Shown: positions 33,199 to 43,059 of the stretch, piece after piece
Position numbering within the stretch: the first letter of the stretch is position 1
How the letters are laid out: the number at the start of each line of letters is the position of its first letter
DNA from: Ferruginibacter sp.
Lineage (GTDB): Bacteria > Bacteroidota > Bacteroidia > Chitinophagales > Chitinophagaceae
DNA: 64,000 nucleotides
NCBI GenBank assembly: GCA_017983695.1
Contig: JAGOAX010000004.1
Span: forward strand, 274,538-338,537
Direction of reading: 5' to 3'
The notes under the pieces: generated by a model
Told to the model about the DNA's origin: nothing
What the model saw: the letters and a program-made list of their open reading frames with translations, nothing else
Databases searched by the model: none
Position numbers and translations under genes: made by a program

Positions 33199-36027
33199 AT
33201 GATGACAAACAAAAAAAAATATTTTCTTTTTATCACACTCTTGTTGTCGGCAAATGTTTTTGCACAGGATTTAAAACTCTGGTACAAACAACCAGCCGTT
33301 AAATGGACGGAAGCCCTACCCATTGGCAACGGCCGCATTGGCGCCATGTTATTTGGCGGAGTGGAGAACGACCGCATTCAGTTTAACGAAGAAACTTTAT
33401 GGAGCGGTGAACCCAGAAAGTACAGTCGTCCCGGCGCATCTAAATATTTAGACAGTATACGCAATTTATTGTTTGCAGGCAAACAGAAAGAAGCCGAAGC
33501 ATTGGCCGAAAAAGAATTTATGGGACTTAAAAGTTTTGAGGCAGACAGAGGCAACTGGATAAAAACAGTAACAGCCGATAAAAAAATGGCTGCAGAAAAT
33601 TTTGACGACAGCAAATGGAAAACCATGACGGTACCGCATTGGGATGGTTGGGAGACGGTGGGTTTTGAAACACTGGATGGCGCTGTGTGGCTGCGTACAA
33701 CTTTTGTTTTGCCAAACAACTGGAATAAAAAAGATTTAGTGCTTGACCTTAACCGCATTCGTGATAACGATTACACGTATGTAAATGGTACATTGGTGGG
33801 CAGCCAGCAAAATACAGAAGGAAGAAAATATACTGTTGATAAAAAACTGCTGCACAAAGGTGTTAACAGTATTGCCATTTTAGTGCTCAACTTTAGTAAC
33901 AAAGGCGGCATGTATGGTTATAAAGACACTGCACAGCATGTTGGAATTTACCCTGTAAAAAAAGAGGGAGATAAAATATCATTGAATGGCCAGTGGAAAT
34001 ATTATGTGGTGAGTGATAACCCGCCGCCGGTGGGCACTTACCAGGCCGACTACCAGCCTTTTGGTGATTTAAATTTGCAGTTTGCAAACACAGCAGGTTT
34101 TACTAATTATAAAAGAGAGCTGGATATTGCTGATGCAGTTGCAGCCACCTCTTACTCTTTAAATGGTATTGATTATAAAAGAGCATATTTTGTTTCGGCC
34201 GTTAACCAGGCATTGGTGATTAATCTTACAGCCAGCAAAAAAGCAAGCATCAGTTTTAATGCAGTGCTCAGCAGTGTGCATAGAAATTATGCTGTAACAC
34301 AATTGAATAATAATACCATCATACTTGCTGTAAAAGTGCGTAATGGAATTTTGCAGGGCAAAAGTTATTTGCAGATTGTAACAAAAGGCGGGGCTGTTAC
34401 AATTAATAATGGGCAATTAACAATTAATAATGCAGATGAAGCCACCATTTATTTAACTGCCGGAACAACCTATAAAAATTATAAAGATATTTCTGCTGAT
34501 GCTGCACAACCATGTGTAAAAGCACTGGCATCAATAAAAGGGAAAACATACGAACAAATAAAAGCATCACATATTGGGGAATACCAAAAATATTTTAACA
34601 GCTTTTCAATTACACTTAGCAACTCCAAAGTATCAGGGACTTCGCAAGTCCCCTCCACGGGAGGGGATTTAGGGGAGGCCACTGATGTACGCTTAGCAAA
34701 TTTTTATAACGGCAACGATCCTTCCTTCGCCGCACTCTACACGCAATACGGAAGATATTTGCTCATTGCTTCATCAAGGCCGGGGACAAGGCCTGCAAAT
34801 TTGCAGGGCATCTGGAATGATCTAACCAATCCGCCATGGGGCAGCAAATACACCACCAACATTAATGCAGAAATGAATTACTGGCCGGCGGAATTACTGA
34901 ACTTGTCGTCAATGCATGAACCGTTGTTTAAAATGATTGAAGAGTTAGCAGTAGCCGGAAAGCAAACTGCCAAAGACCATTACAATGCACCAGGCTGGGT
35001 ATTACATCATAATACAGATGTATGGAGAGGTACAGCGCCTATCAATGCGGCTAACCATGGTATTTGGGTTACAGGCGGCGCATGGTTGTGTCAGCATTTA
35101 TGGGAACATTATTTATTTACACAGGATAAGCAGTTTTTAAAAACGAAAGCTTACCCCATTATGAAAGAAGCGGCTTTGTTCTTCAACAACTTTTTAATTA
35201 AAGACCCCACTACAGGATATTTAATCAGCACACCATCTAATTCGCCAGAGCAAGGTGGTTTAGTTGCAGGCCCAACAATGGATCATCAGATCATCCGTAA
35301 TTTATTCAGTAATGTAATTGCAGCGGGTGAAGCATTAAATGTAGATGCACCATTACGCAAAACATTAAAAGAAAAATACCAGCAGATTGCACCTAACCAA
35401 ATTGGTAAATACGGACAGTTACAGGAGTGGATGAAAGATGTGGATGATACCACAAATAAGCACCGCCATATTTCACATTTGTGGGGCATGTATCCCGGTA
35501 ACGAAATAAATTTTGATGTTACGCCTGCATTGATGAATGCGGCAAAGCATTCTTTGCTGTATCGTGGAGATGCTGCAACCGGCTGGAGTCTTGGCTGGAA
35601 AATAAATTGCTGGGCAAGGTTTAAAGATGCGGAGCATGCATTTACCATGGTAAAAATGTTGATCAGCCCGGTGAAAGGCGGTGCAGGCAGTTATCCCAAT
35701 TTGTTTGATGCACATCCGCCATTTCAGATTGATGGTAACTTTGGCGGCGCCGTCGGCATTGGAGAAATGTTGTTGCAAAGCCATACCGAATACATCGATA
35801 TTTTACCGGCACTGCCTGCTGCATTTGCAAACGGCGAGGTAAAAGGTATTTGTGCAAGAGGTGGTTTTGTAATTGATATTAAATGGAGCAATGGCAAAAT
35901 GGAGTATATAAAAGTATTGTCCAAAGCCGGGCTGCCGCTGCAACTGCGTTACAACGATATACCTAAATATTATAAAACAGAAAAAAACGGCGTTTATAAA
36001 TTTGATGCATCGCTTAATAAACTATAA
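33199..36027 (+). CDS. GH95 glycosidase with an inserted GH2-like sugar-binding domain
   Basis: 942 residues. Signal peptide ends NVFAQ. The GH95 N-terminus is typical (LWYKQPAVKWTEALPIGNGRIGAML, FNEETLWSGEPRKY). Residues ~115-290 are an insertion with DDSKWKTMTVPHWDGW, AVWLRTTFVLPNNW, YTYVNGTLVG and NSIAILVLN, the pattern of a GH2-type jelly-roll sugar-binding domain. The (alpha/alpha)6 catalytic part follows (SRPGTRPANLQGIWNDLTNPPWGSKYTTNIN, INAEMNYWPAE, HRHISHLWGMYPG). GH95 enzymes remove alpha-L-fucose or alpha-L-galactose; the latter occurs in the pectin RG-II. A repeat element is embedded in frame at 34636-34680. Confidence 0.88.
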   Translation: MMTNKKKYFLFITLLLSANVFAQDLKLWYKQPAVKWTEALPIGNGRIGAMLFGGVENDRIQFNEETLWSGEPRKYSRPGASKYLDSIRNLLFAGKQKEAEALAEKEFMGLKSFEADRGNWIKTVTADKKMAAENFDDSKWKTMTVPHWDGWETVGFETLDGAVWLRTTFVLPNNWNKKDLVLDLNRIRDNDYTYVNGTLVGSQQNTEGRKYTVDKKLLHKGVNSIAILVLNFSNKGGMYGYKDTAQHVGIYPVKKEGDKISLNGQWKYYVVSDNPPPVGTYQADYQPFGDLNLQFANTAGFTNYKRELDIADAVAATSYSLNGIDYKRAYFVSAVNQALVINLTASKKASISFNAVLSSVHRNYAVTQLNNNTIILAVKVRNGILQGKSYLQIVTKGGAVTINNGQLTINNADEATIYLTAGTTYKNYKDISADAAQPCVKALASIKGKTYEQIKASHIGEYQKYFNSFSITLSNSKVSGTSQVPSTGGDLGEATDVRLANFYNGNDPSFAALYTQYGRYLLIASSRPGTRPANLQGIWNDLTNPPWGSKYTTNINAEMNYWPAELLNLSSMHEPLFKMIEELAVAGKQTAKDHYNAPGWVLHHNTDVWRGTAPINAANHGIWVTGGAWLCQHLWEHYLFTQDKQFLKTKAYPIMKEAALFFNNFLIKDPTTGYLISTPSNSPEQGGLVAGPTMDHQIIRNLFSNVIAAGEALNVDAPLRKTLKEKYQQIAPNQIGKYGQLQEWMKDVDDTTNKHRHISHLWGMYPGNEINFDVTPALMNAAKHSLLYRGDAATGWSLGWKINCWARFKDAEHAFTMVKMLISPVKGGAGSYPNLFDAHPPFQIDGNFGGAVGIGEMLLQSHTEYIDILPALPAAFANGEVKGICARGGFVIDIKWSNGKMEYIKVLSKAGLPLQLRYNDIPKYYKTEKNGVYKFDASLNKL
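34636..34680. repeat. Hairpin repeat embedded in the GH95 coding sequence
   Basis: Two adjacent hairpins: GGGACTT (34636-34642) with AAGTCCC (34646-34652), and CCCCTCC (34650-34656) with GGAGGGG (34660-34666). They are followed by ATTTAGGGGAGGCC, the same tail as in the repeat at 61331-61373. The 45 bases are read in frame as about 15 residues. Confidence 0.8.
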
Positions 36028-36124
36028 AAATATTTTGGGGACGGGCTTCAGTTTTTCATGGCGGCATCGTCCCCGCAGTGGCGGGGCTCACTTGTACGGC
36101 AAACCATTTTTCAACTTTTTTTTT

Positions 36125-36246
36125 AACCACAAAGACACAAAGAAATATCACAAGGTACACAAAGGCTCAGTGCCCTTTGTGCAAAGCCTTGTGTACTTAG
36201 TGGTTAAATTCTTTGCGCTTCTTTGTGCCTTTGTGTCTTTGTGGTT
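36125..36246. repeat. CACAAAG-type palindromic repeat overlapping the GH2 signal peptide
   Basis: AACCACAAAGACACAAAG (36125-36142) and its exact reverse complement at 36229-36246 give an 18-bp perfect inverted repeat. Between them is a second hairpin built on ACACAAAGG and CCTTTGTG. The right arm is translated as part of the signal peptide of the following gene. Confidence 0.85.
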
Positions 36247-39200
36247 TAATTCTTTTGCACAACAAAATATCAGAGAAGATATTTTATTGAATAACGACTG
36301 GACATACAGCACAGGAATAAATAATTTAAAATCTTTCCCCCCAAATACCAGCGATTATTATTTTACAAAAGTTAATATACCACACAATGCAGATGCTTAC
36401 GATGGTTACAGAAGATTACTGCATGGCAATAAACATGGCGATATCTGGTATAGAAAAATAATAAAATTTACTCAGCCCAATAAAAATCGCCGCAATTTTT
36501 TATTTTTTGAAGGCGTAGGTTCTTACGCTAAAATTTATCTCAACGGAAATTTGGTTGGGGAACATGCCGGTGGCAGAACAACTTTTACCATTGATGTTAC
36601 GGGTAAATTAAAAACCAATGGCACTGCAAACGAATTATTAGTATTTGCAAGCCACCCTGCAAATATTAAAGACCTGCCCTGGGTTTGCGGTGGCTGTAGC
36701 GATGAACGGGGCTTTTCAGAAGGCTCTCAACCTATGGGCATTTTCAGACCGGTACATTTAATTGTAACCAATGATGTAAGAATAGAACCATTTGGAGTGC
36801 ATGCATGGGCAGAAATAAAAAATGATGCTGCAGATTTGTGGGTAAATACCACTTTCAAAAACTATTCATCTCAAAACAGAACAATTGAAATTATCAACCA
36901 GTTAAAAGATGCGGAAGGAAAAATTGTAGCATTTTTTTCTGCGAAGCAACTATTAAAAGCAAAGGATTCTATTGCATTGTTGTCAACAGCAATTAAAGTG
37001 GCTAATCCAAAATTGTGGTCTGTAGAAAATCCATATCTCTACAAAATCATCACAGCTTTAAAAGAAAATAATGTTGTTATTGATAAAACCGAAACTGATT
37101 TTGGCTTCCGTACTGTTAAATGGAATAACCCTTCACATCAATTCACGCTCAATGGTAAATCCGTTTTCTTAAATGGTATAGCAGAGTATGAACATCTCCT
37201 TGGCCAAAGCCATGCGTTTAGCAATGAACAAATTGTTGCAAGAATGAAATGGATACAAACTGCAGGTTTTAATGCTTTCAGAGACGGGCATCAGCCACAT
37301 AATTTATTGTACGGCAAACTCTGTAATCAAAAAGGCATTTTGTGGTGGACACAATTAAGTGCTCATGTTTGGTATGATACTAAAGAGTTCAGAGAGAATT
37401 TTAAAACATTATTAAGAGAATGGGTAATAGAAAGACGCAATGACCCTTCAGTAATTTTATGGGGTTTACAGAATGAAAGCAAGCTGCCTGCAGCTTTTGC
37501 AGAAGAATGTACCGCACTCATCCGTTCATTAGATCCCACAGCATCTACACAAAGATTAGTCACCACCTGCAATGGCGGCGAAGGCACCGATTGGGATGTG
37601 CCGCAAAACTGGACGGGTACTTACGGCGGTAATCCTGCCACTTACGGCGACGATTTAAAGAAACAAATTTTAGTAGGAGAGTATGGCGCATGGCGTACAA
37701 TTGATTTACACAGTGAAGGTGGCTTTAAACAAAATGGTATTTTAAGTGAAGACAGGATGACGCAGTTGATGGAGCAAAAAATCCGTTTGGCAGAAAAAGT
37801 AAAAGACAGTGTGGCCGGTCATTTCTTTTGGTTGCTCACTTCACATGATAATCCTGGAAGAGTGCAAGGAGGAGAAGGACTGAGGGAATTAGACAGAATT
37901 GGCCCGGTGAATTACAAAGGCCTGCTCACTCCCTGGGAAGAACCCACAGATGCATTTTACATGTTCCGCAGCAATTATGCGGATAAGTATAAAGAACCAA
38001 TGGTATATATCGTTTCTCATACCTGGCCCAACCGGTGGATGACACCCGGAATAAAAGACAGCATTTATGTGTACAGCAACTGCGATGAAGTAGAGTTGTT
38101 TAATGATATTGATAATGCTTCTCTTGGTAAACAAAAACGCAATGGCATTGGTACGCATTTTCAGTGGGATAAAGTAAATATTCAATACAATGTATTGTAT
38201 GCAGTAGGTTATATAAATGGAAAAGCTGTTGCAAGGGATACGATAACTTTATTTCATTTACCACAGTCGCCCAATTTCAATAAACTGTATGCAAATGCAA
38301 AAAATATAACTAAGTCACAAGATCGTTATCAATACATACACCGTATAAATTGCGGTGGCGGCGTTGTACAAGATGAAAATGGAAATACCTGGTGGCCCGA
38401 TGGTAATAATTTTTCATCATGGACAAATGATTTTGAAAATATGCCAAAAGATTTTGCCAGTCAACGCAGAACATTTGCTCCAATAAAAAATACTAAAGAC
38501 TGGAAGCTATTTCAATCTTTCCGCTATGGAAAGGATAAAATGAAATTTGATTTTGATGTGGAAGATGGCAATTACCTTGTTGAATTATATTTTATAGAAC
38601 CATGGCTTGGTATTGATGGTAAGAATACTAAAGGGATGAGGCTATTTGACGTCGCTGCAAATGGTAAAATAGTTATTAATGATCTGGATATCTGGTCAGC
38701 AACCGGTACAAATACTGTTGTTAAGAAAACTTTTTTTGCAAAGGCGGTTAATGAAAAAATTATTATTTCATTTCCAGAAAGTAAAGTGGGGCAGGCGCTC
38801 ATTTCTGCCATTGCCATTGCAAAGAAAACTGAATACATTGGTAAGAGAGGACCAGCTAAACGGTTCGGTTCGTATAAAATTCAGTCCTGGCTGGATATAG
38901 GCGATAAACAATTTGCAAACGAATCAATTCAAATCAATTCTTTACCATCAAACTTATTTGGTGCCGATTGGGTACAACTTAATGCAGTTTCGCAAACAGA
39001 AACGTTTTATTATGATTTTAACAATGCTACTGATTTATTTGTTGCAGTTAAAGAAAGTTATATAACTGGTGATTTGCTGAAAGGGTTTGAGCATTTGCAA
39101 ACACAAATTATTACTGATGAAAAAGGCGGTACAAAATATGTACTTTACCGGAAACGGTTTGTAAAAGATGATACCGTATCAATTAATATCAATTCCAACC

Positions 39201-39640
39201 TGATTATTTGCATGCAACTGGTCACCAATATGCAGCCTGCTTATGATTTAAAACCTGTAACCGCTTACCGTACCAATGTAGCAACTTTAAGCGGTGTCAT
39301 GAAAAAAGAAAGTTTTGCCGGTAGAGATTGTGCTGTTGTAAAAACTAATGAACAGGCAATAGTAGAATGGCCGGTGCAAACCGGTGTGGCAGATATTTAT
39401 TCGGTAACCATAAAATATTTTTCTCCCAACGAAAACATAGTAAAGGGTAAAGTACAGTTAACAGATGTTGCAGGTAAGATATTGCATGAAGAAGAGTTGA
39501 ATTTCTCCTTAACCAAAGCAGGCAAGTGGAATCAACTTACCTTTAATACCGGTGGCATGATCAACGCAGGTAGCTATACAGTAAAATTAACTTTACAAAA
39601 TGCAGCAGGTATTGCTGTATCGGGAATTGAAATACAATAA
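36191..39640 (+). CDS. GH2-family glycosidase with malectin-like domain
   Basis: Starting at GTG 36191 gives 1149 residues and a good signal peptide (YLVVKFFALLCAFVSLWFNSFA, then QQ). GTG 36200 is equally possible. The ATG at 36002 would add a 63-residue tail read through repeat DNA. GH2 domains follow in order: sugar-binding jelly roll (FFEGVGSYAKIYLNGNLVGEHAGG), immunoglobulin-like, and TIM barrel with the acid/base Glu in VILWGLQNESK and nucleophile Glu in ILVGEYGAW. After about residue 700 a malectin-type domain appears (INCGGGVVQDENGNTWWPD, FRYGKDKMKFDFDVEDGNYLVELYF), then further beta domains. The substrate is probably a pectin side chain. The signal peptide appears to come from an inserted repeat. 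Confidence 0.85.
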   Translation: MYLVVKFFALLCAFVSLWFNSFAQQNIREDILLNNDWTYSTGINNLKSFPPNTSDYYFTKVNIPHNADAYDGYRRLLHGNKHGDIWYRKIIKFTQPNKNRRNFLFFEGVGSYAKIYLNGNLVGEHAGGRTTFTIDVTGKLKTNGTANELLVFASHPANIKDLPWVCGGCSDERGFSEGSQPMGIFRPVHLIVTNDVRIEPFGVHAWAEIKNDAADLWVNTTFKNYSSQNRTIEIINQLKDAEGKIVAFFSAKQLLKAKDSIALLSTAIKVANPKLWSVENPYLYKIITALKENNVVIDKTETDFGFRTVKWNNPSHQFTLNGKSVFLNGIAEYEHLLGQSHAFSNEQIVARMKWIQTAGFNAFRDGHQPHNLLYGKLCNQKGILWWTQLSAHVWYDTKEFRENFKTLLREWVIERRNDPSVILWGLQNESKLPAAFAEECTALIRSLDPTASTQRLVTTCNGGEGTDWDVPQNWTGTYGGNPATYGDDLKKQILVGEYGAWRTIDLHSEGGFKQNGILSEDRMTQLMEQKIRLAEKVKDSVAGHFFWLLTSHDNPGRVQGGEGLRELDRIGPVNYKGLLTPWEEPTDAFYMFRSNYADKYKEPMVYIVSHTWPNRWMTPGIKDSIYVYSNCDEVELFNDIDNASLGKQKRNGIGTHFQWDKVNIQYNVLYAVGYINGKAVARDTITLFHLPQSPNFNKLYANAKNITKSQDRYQYIHRINCGGGVVQDENGNTWWPDGNNFSSWTNDFENMPKDFASQRRTFAPIKNTKDWKLFQSFRYGKDKMKFDFDVEDGNYLVELYFIEPWLGIDGKNTKGMRLFDVAANGKIVINDLDIWSATGTNTVVKKTFFAKAVNEKIIISFPESKVGQALISAIAIAKKTEYIGKRGPAKRFGSYKIQSWLDIGDKQFANESIQINSLPSNLFGADWVQLNAVSQTETFYYDFNNATDLFVAVKESYITGDLLKGFEHLQTQIITDEKGGTKYVLYRKRFVKDDTVSININSNLIICMQLVTNMQPAYDLKPVTAYRTNVATLSGVMKKESFAGRDCAVVKTNEQAIVEWPVQTGVADIYSVTIKYFSPNENIVKGKVQLTDVAGKILHEEELNFSLTKAGKWNQLTFNTGGMINAGSYTVKLTLQNAAGIAVSGIEIQ

Positions 39641-39641
39641 A

Positions 39642-42071
39642 ATGAAATTTAAATTAATCTATACCATTCTTCTTTTTTGTTTTACTGCTTTGTATTCAAA
39701 TGCACAGCTGCGAAAAAATATTGACTTTAATAGTGACTGGAAATTTAACCTTGGGAATGATTCTACCGCAAGTAATGAAAACTTTAATGATGCAGCATGG
39801 CGAACATTAATCTTACCGCACGACTGGAGTATTGAAGGCAATTTCAGTAAAGATCATCCTGCAACCAACCAGGGTGGTGCATTGCCCGGCGGTATTGGCT
39901 GGTATAGAAAAATATTCACACTTGCTGAAGTGGATAATGAAAAAAAAGTTGCTATAGAATTTGATGGTGTGTACAGGAATAGTGAAGTGTGGATCAACGG
40001 GCATTATTTAGGCAAGCGGCCCAATGGTTATATTTCTTTCAGTTACGATCTTACCCCTTATTTAAAATTTGGTAACCAAAAAAATGTAATTGCAGTTAAA
40101 GTAGATAATTCACAACAGCCCAATTCAAGATGGTATAGCGGTAGTGGTATTTACAGGGATGTGCGGTTGGTAATTAAGCCACAAATATTTTTTGAAGAAA
40201 ACAAAACCTTTATTAAGACTGATGTAAAAGATATTGAGGTGAGTATTGACGTTTATTCAGAAATTAAAAATTATACAAACAATTCATACACGTATCAAAT
40301 AAAATATCAGGTTTTTGATAAAAATGGAATTGAGCAATTCCCGATTTATAATTACAACACATCAAGAAAGACCCAATTAAGTACTAAAGTGGCTACTATG
40401 GATTTTGAATTCATTTTTAAGAATTTAAAATTATGGAACACAATCACACCACATACTTACACACTAAAAAAATCGCTATTTGTAGATGGTGCATTAATAG
40501 ATGAGGAATCAACAACCTTTGGCATCCGCTCCTTCCATTTCGATGCACAAAAAGGTTTCTTCCTAAACAACCAACCCTTAAAAATAAAAGGCGTTTGTCT
40601 CCATCACGATCTTGGTGCATTGGGTGCAGCATTCAATAGGTCAGCTGCCAAAAGGCAATTGACAATTTTAAAACAAATGGGTTGTAATGCTATCCGCACC
40701 GCACACAATCCACCGGCACCACAGTTTTTAGACTTGTGTGATGAAATGGGTTTTTTAGTAATGGACGAAGCTTTTGATATGTGGCATAAAAAGAAAAATA
40801 AATTTGATTACAGCAGGGATTTTAAAGACTGGTATAAAAAAGACCTGGAAGATATGGTGCTGAGAGACAGGAATCACCCTTCTGTTTTTATGTGGAGCAT
40901 CGGTAATGAAATAAGAGAGCAGTTTGATTCTTCAGCTGTGCATCTTACCAAAGAATTGGTTGATATTGTAAAAAGAGTTGACCCTACACGTCCGGTAACA
41001 TCAGCGGTAACTGAAACTTTTTTTGAAAAAAATTTTATTGCACAATCCAATGCACTCGATGTGCTGGGATTTAATTATAAGGATTACGATTACGATAGTT
41101 TACCCAAACGCTTTCTCAATCAAAAATTTATTGCATCCGAAACGGTTTCCGGTTTGGCAACAAGAGGAGTGTATCAATCGCCTTCAGACACCAACCGCAT
41201 CTGGCCACCTAATTATAAAGTGCAGGATACATTTACTGGTAACAAGGATCTTACCTGTTCGGCCTACGATAATACGTATGCCTATTGGGGCAACACACAT
41301 GAAAAAGCATGGCTTGCTGTAAAAAAACGTGATTTTATTGCCGGCACATTTGTGTGGAGTGGGTTTGATTTTTTGGGAGAGCCGGTGCCATATCAATGGC
41401 CTGCAAGAAGTGCTTACTATGGCATAGTTGACTTGGCTGGTTTCCCTAAAGATGTATATTATATGTACCAAACTGAATGGACAACAAAACCGGTGTTGCA
41501 TATTTTTCCCCACTGGAACTGGAACAAAGGTGACATGGTAGATGTATGGGGGTATTATAATAATGCCGATGAAGTGGAATTGTTCCTCAATGGTAAATCT
41601 TTAGGCATCAGAAAAAAAACAGCTGATGCATTGCATGTAATGTGGCGGGTACCTTTTACTCCGGGAACAATAAAAGCAGTGTCCCGGAAAAATAAAAAAA
41701 CTGTTTTGGTAAAAGAAATTAAAACTGCCGGTGCACCAGTAAAAATTGAATTGACAGCCGATAAAAAAATAATAAAGTCCGGCGGTAACGACCTGTGTTT
41801 TATTACTGCAAGAATTGTAGATAAAGATGGCAACACAGTTCCCGATGCAGGAAATCTTGTTAAATTTTCAATTGCAGGCAACGCTACAATTGCTGCAACC
41901 GATAATGGATACCAGGCCGATACCGTTTCTTTTAGCAGTACACAAAGAACTGCCTGGAAGGGTATGGCCCTGGCAATAGTAAAACCCGGGTCAAAAAAGG
42001 GAAATAGTACATTAACAGCCCGGGCCGATGGTTTAACGTCGGGAACGATTGCGTTGAAAATAGCTGATTAA
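39642..42071 (+). CDS. GH2 beta-galactosidase-like enzyme
   Basis: 809 residues from the ATG at 39642, which begins a signal peptide (FKLIYTILLFCFTALYSNAQ). The GH2 sugar-binding domain is at ~20-190 (WRTLILPHDWSIEGNFSKDHPATNQG, GVYRNSEVWINGHYLG). The barrel carries LKIKGVCLHHDLGALGAAFN, CNAIRTAHNPPAPQFL, the acid/base in NHPSVFMWSIGNEIRE, and the nucleophile region in RFLNQKFIASETVSG. A DUF4982-like C-terminal domain follows (FPHWNWNKGDMVDVWGYYNNADEVELFLNGKSLG). It is likely a beta-galactosidase or related exo-enzyme in the periplasm. The gene starts one base after the previous stop. Confidence 0.9.
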   Translation: MKFKLIYTILLFCFTALYSNAQLRKNIDFNSDWKFNLGNDSTASNENFNDAAWRTLILPHDWSIEGNFSKDHPATNQGGALPGGIGWYRKIFTLAEVDNEKKVAIEFDGVYRNSEVWINGHYLGKRPNGYISFSYDLTPYLKFGNQKNVIAVKVDNSQQPNSRWYSGSGIYRDVRLVIKPQIFFEENKTFIKTDVKDIEVSIDVYSEIKNYTNNSYTYQIKYQVFDKNGIEQFPIYNYNTSRKTQLSTKVATMDFEFIFKNLKLWNTITPHTYTLKKSLFVDGALIDEESTTFGIRSFHFDAQKGFFLNNQPLKIKGVCLHHDLGALGAAFNRSAAKRQLTILKQMGCNAIRTAHNPPAPQFLDLCDEMGFLVMDEAFDMWHKKKNKFDYSRDFKDWYKKDLEDMVLRDRNHPSVFMWSIGNEIREQFDSSAVHLTKELVDIVKRVDPTRPVTSAVTETFFEKNFIAQSNALDVLGFNYKDYDYDSLPKRFLNQKFIASETVSGLATRGVYQSPSDTNRIWPPNYKVQDTFTGNKDLTCSAYDNTYAYWGNTHEKAWLAVKKRDFIAGTFVWSGFDFLGEPVPYQWPARSAYYGIVDLAGFPKDVYYMYQTEWTTKPVLHIFPHWNWNKGDMVDVWGYYNNADEVELFLNGKSLGIRKKTADALHVMWRVPFTPGTIKAVSRKNKKTVLVKEIKTAGAPVKIELTADKKIIKSGGNDLCFITARIVDKDGNTVPDAGNLVKFSIAGNATIAATDNGYQADTVSFSSTQRTAWKGMALAIVKPGSKKGNSTLTARADGLTSGTIALKIAD

Positions 42072-42237
42072 TGACCGTTTGCCCTGTTTTAAAAGAGCCT
42101 GTTTTTTTTGCTAAATAGTAAAATCTTACATCTTTATAGCAAAACCTTACATTGTTATCCCTTGTGTGCACATGTACCTTTAACGTGATAAAATGAATAT
42201 TGTGTTCATTCATTTTTAACGGTTCAAATATTGCTTA

Positions 42238-43020
42238 ATGAAAAGGTTCAGGCTTGTAAATATGGATATACAATCTTCAGTAGGTGTTGCACACACCGGC
42301 ACTGCTTTTTCTTTTTATGCAAAAATCTTATCTCAATTAATAAACACAAAGCAAATTGTTTTGCTGGCAGCAATATTATGCAGCCTGGTATCAAATGCAC
42401 AACTGAATAATACAGTTGTGGCTGATACTGCTTACCAGAAAGTGCTTGCAGAGCGTAGTGCAAAAATTGTACATACACTAAATATTAAAGACGAGGTGTT
42501 GTTAAAAAAGGTACAGCAATATCTTATCGATCAGTACTTGCAATTGAACGCTATTCATGACGGCAGCAAAACTGCTGTAGCCGCAATTAAAGCAAAGCAA
42601 CTGGCTAAGGAAGAAACTGATGCTGCAATTAAAAAAGAAACAGAAGGAAAAACTGCAGCGTTAAAGCAGCTACATGATGTGTTTATCGCTCATTTAAATA
42701 CTACATTAACTACAGACCAGATAGAAAAGGTAAAAGATGGCATGACATACAGGGTATTACCCGTTACATGGACTGCTTATCTGGATATGTTACCCCGTCT
42801 TACTCAGGAACAAAAAGATAAAATGTATGCCTGGCTGGTAGAGGCTAGGGAGTTGGCAATGGATGAAGGCAGCAGCGATGCCAAGCATGCTGTATTTGGC
42901 AAGTATAAAGGAAGAATAAATAACTATTTATCAGCAGCTGGATTTGATATGAAAAAGGAAGGTGAAGATTGGGCTAAAAGAATACAGGCTGCAAAAGAAG
43001 CAAAACAAGCACAAAACTAA
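42238..43020 (+). CDS. DUF3826 protein
   Basis: 260 residues. A hydrophobic signal lies at about 34-56 (TKQIVLLAAILCSLVSNAQ), so translation may begin at a later start than the first ATG; the ~30 residues before it (MKRFRLVNMDIQSSVG...) look atypical. The mature part is helical and charged (YQKVLAERSAKIVHTLNIKDEVLLKKVQQYLIDQY) and ends with PRLTQEQKDKMYAWLVEARELAMDEGSS. This is the pattern of DUF3826 proteins, which recur in pectin loci. Biochemical role unknown. It is followed directly by susC. Confidence 0.75.
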   Translation: MKRFRLVNMDIQSSVGVAHTGTAFSFYAKILSQLINTKQIVLLAAILCSLVSNAQLNNTVVADTAYQKVLAERSAKIVHTLNIKDEVLLKKVQQYLIDQYLQLNAIHDGSKTAVAAIKAKQLAKEETDAAIKKETEGKTAALKQLHDVFIAHLNTTLTTDQIEKVKDGMTYRVLPVTWTAYLDMLPRLTQEQKDKMYAWLVEARELAMDEGSSDAKHAVFGKYKGRINNYLSAAGFDMKKEGEDWAKRIQAAKEAKQAQN

Positions 43021-43059
43021 TTTATAACGATTTTTATTTTTTTTCAAAACCAACGCTAT

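Noticed and set aside
36002..36190. ATG at 36002 as the start of the GH2 enzyme
   Set aside because: It overlaps the GH95 end and would add 63 residues read through two repeat elements ahead of the signal peptide.
39600..39641. Earlier in-frame ATG for the second GH2 gene
   Set aside because: It overlaps the previous gene; the ATG at 39642 begins a normal signal peptide one base after the stop.
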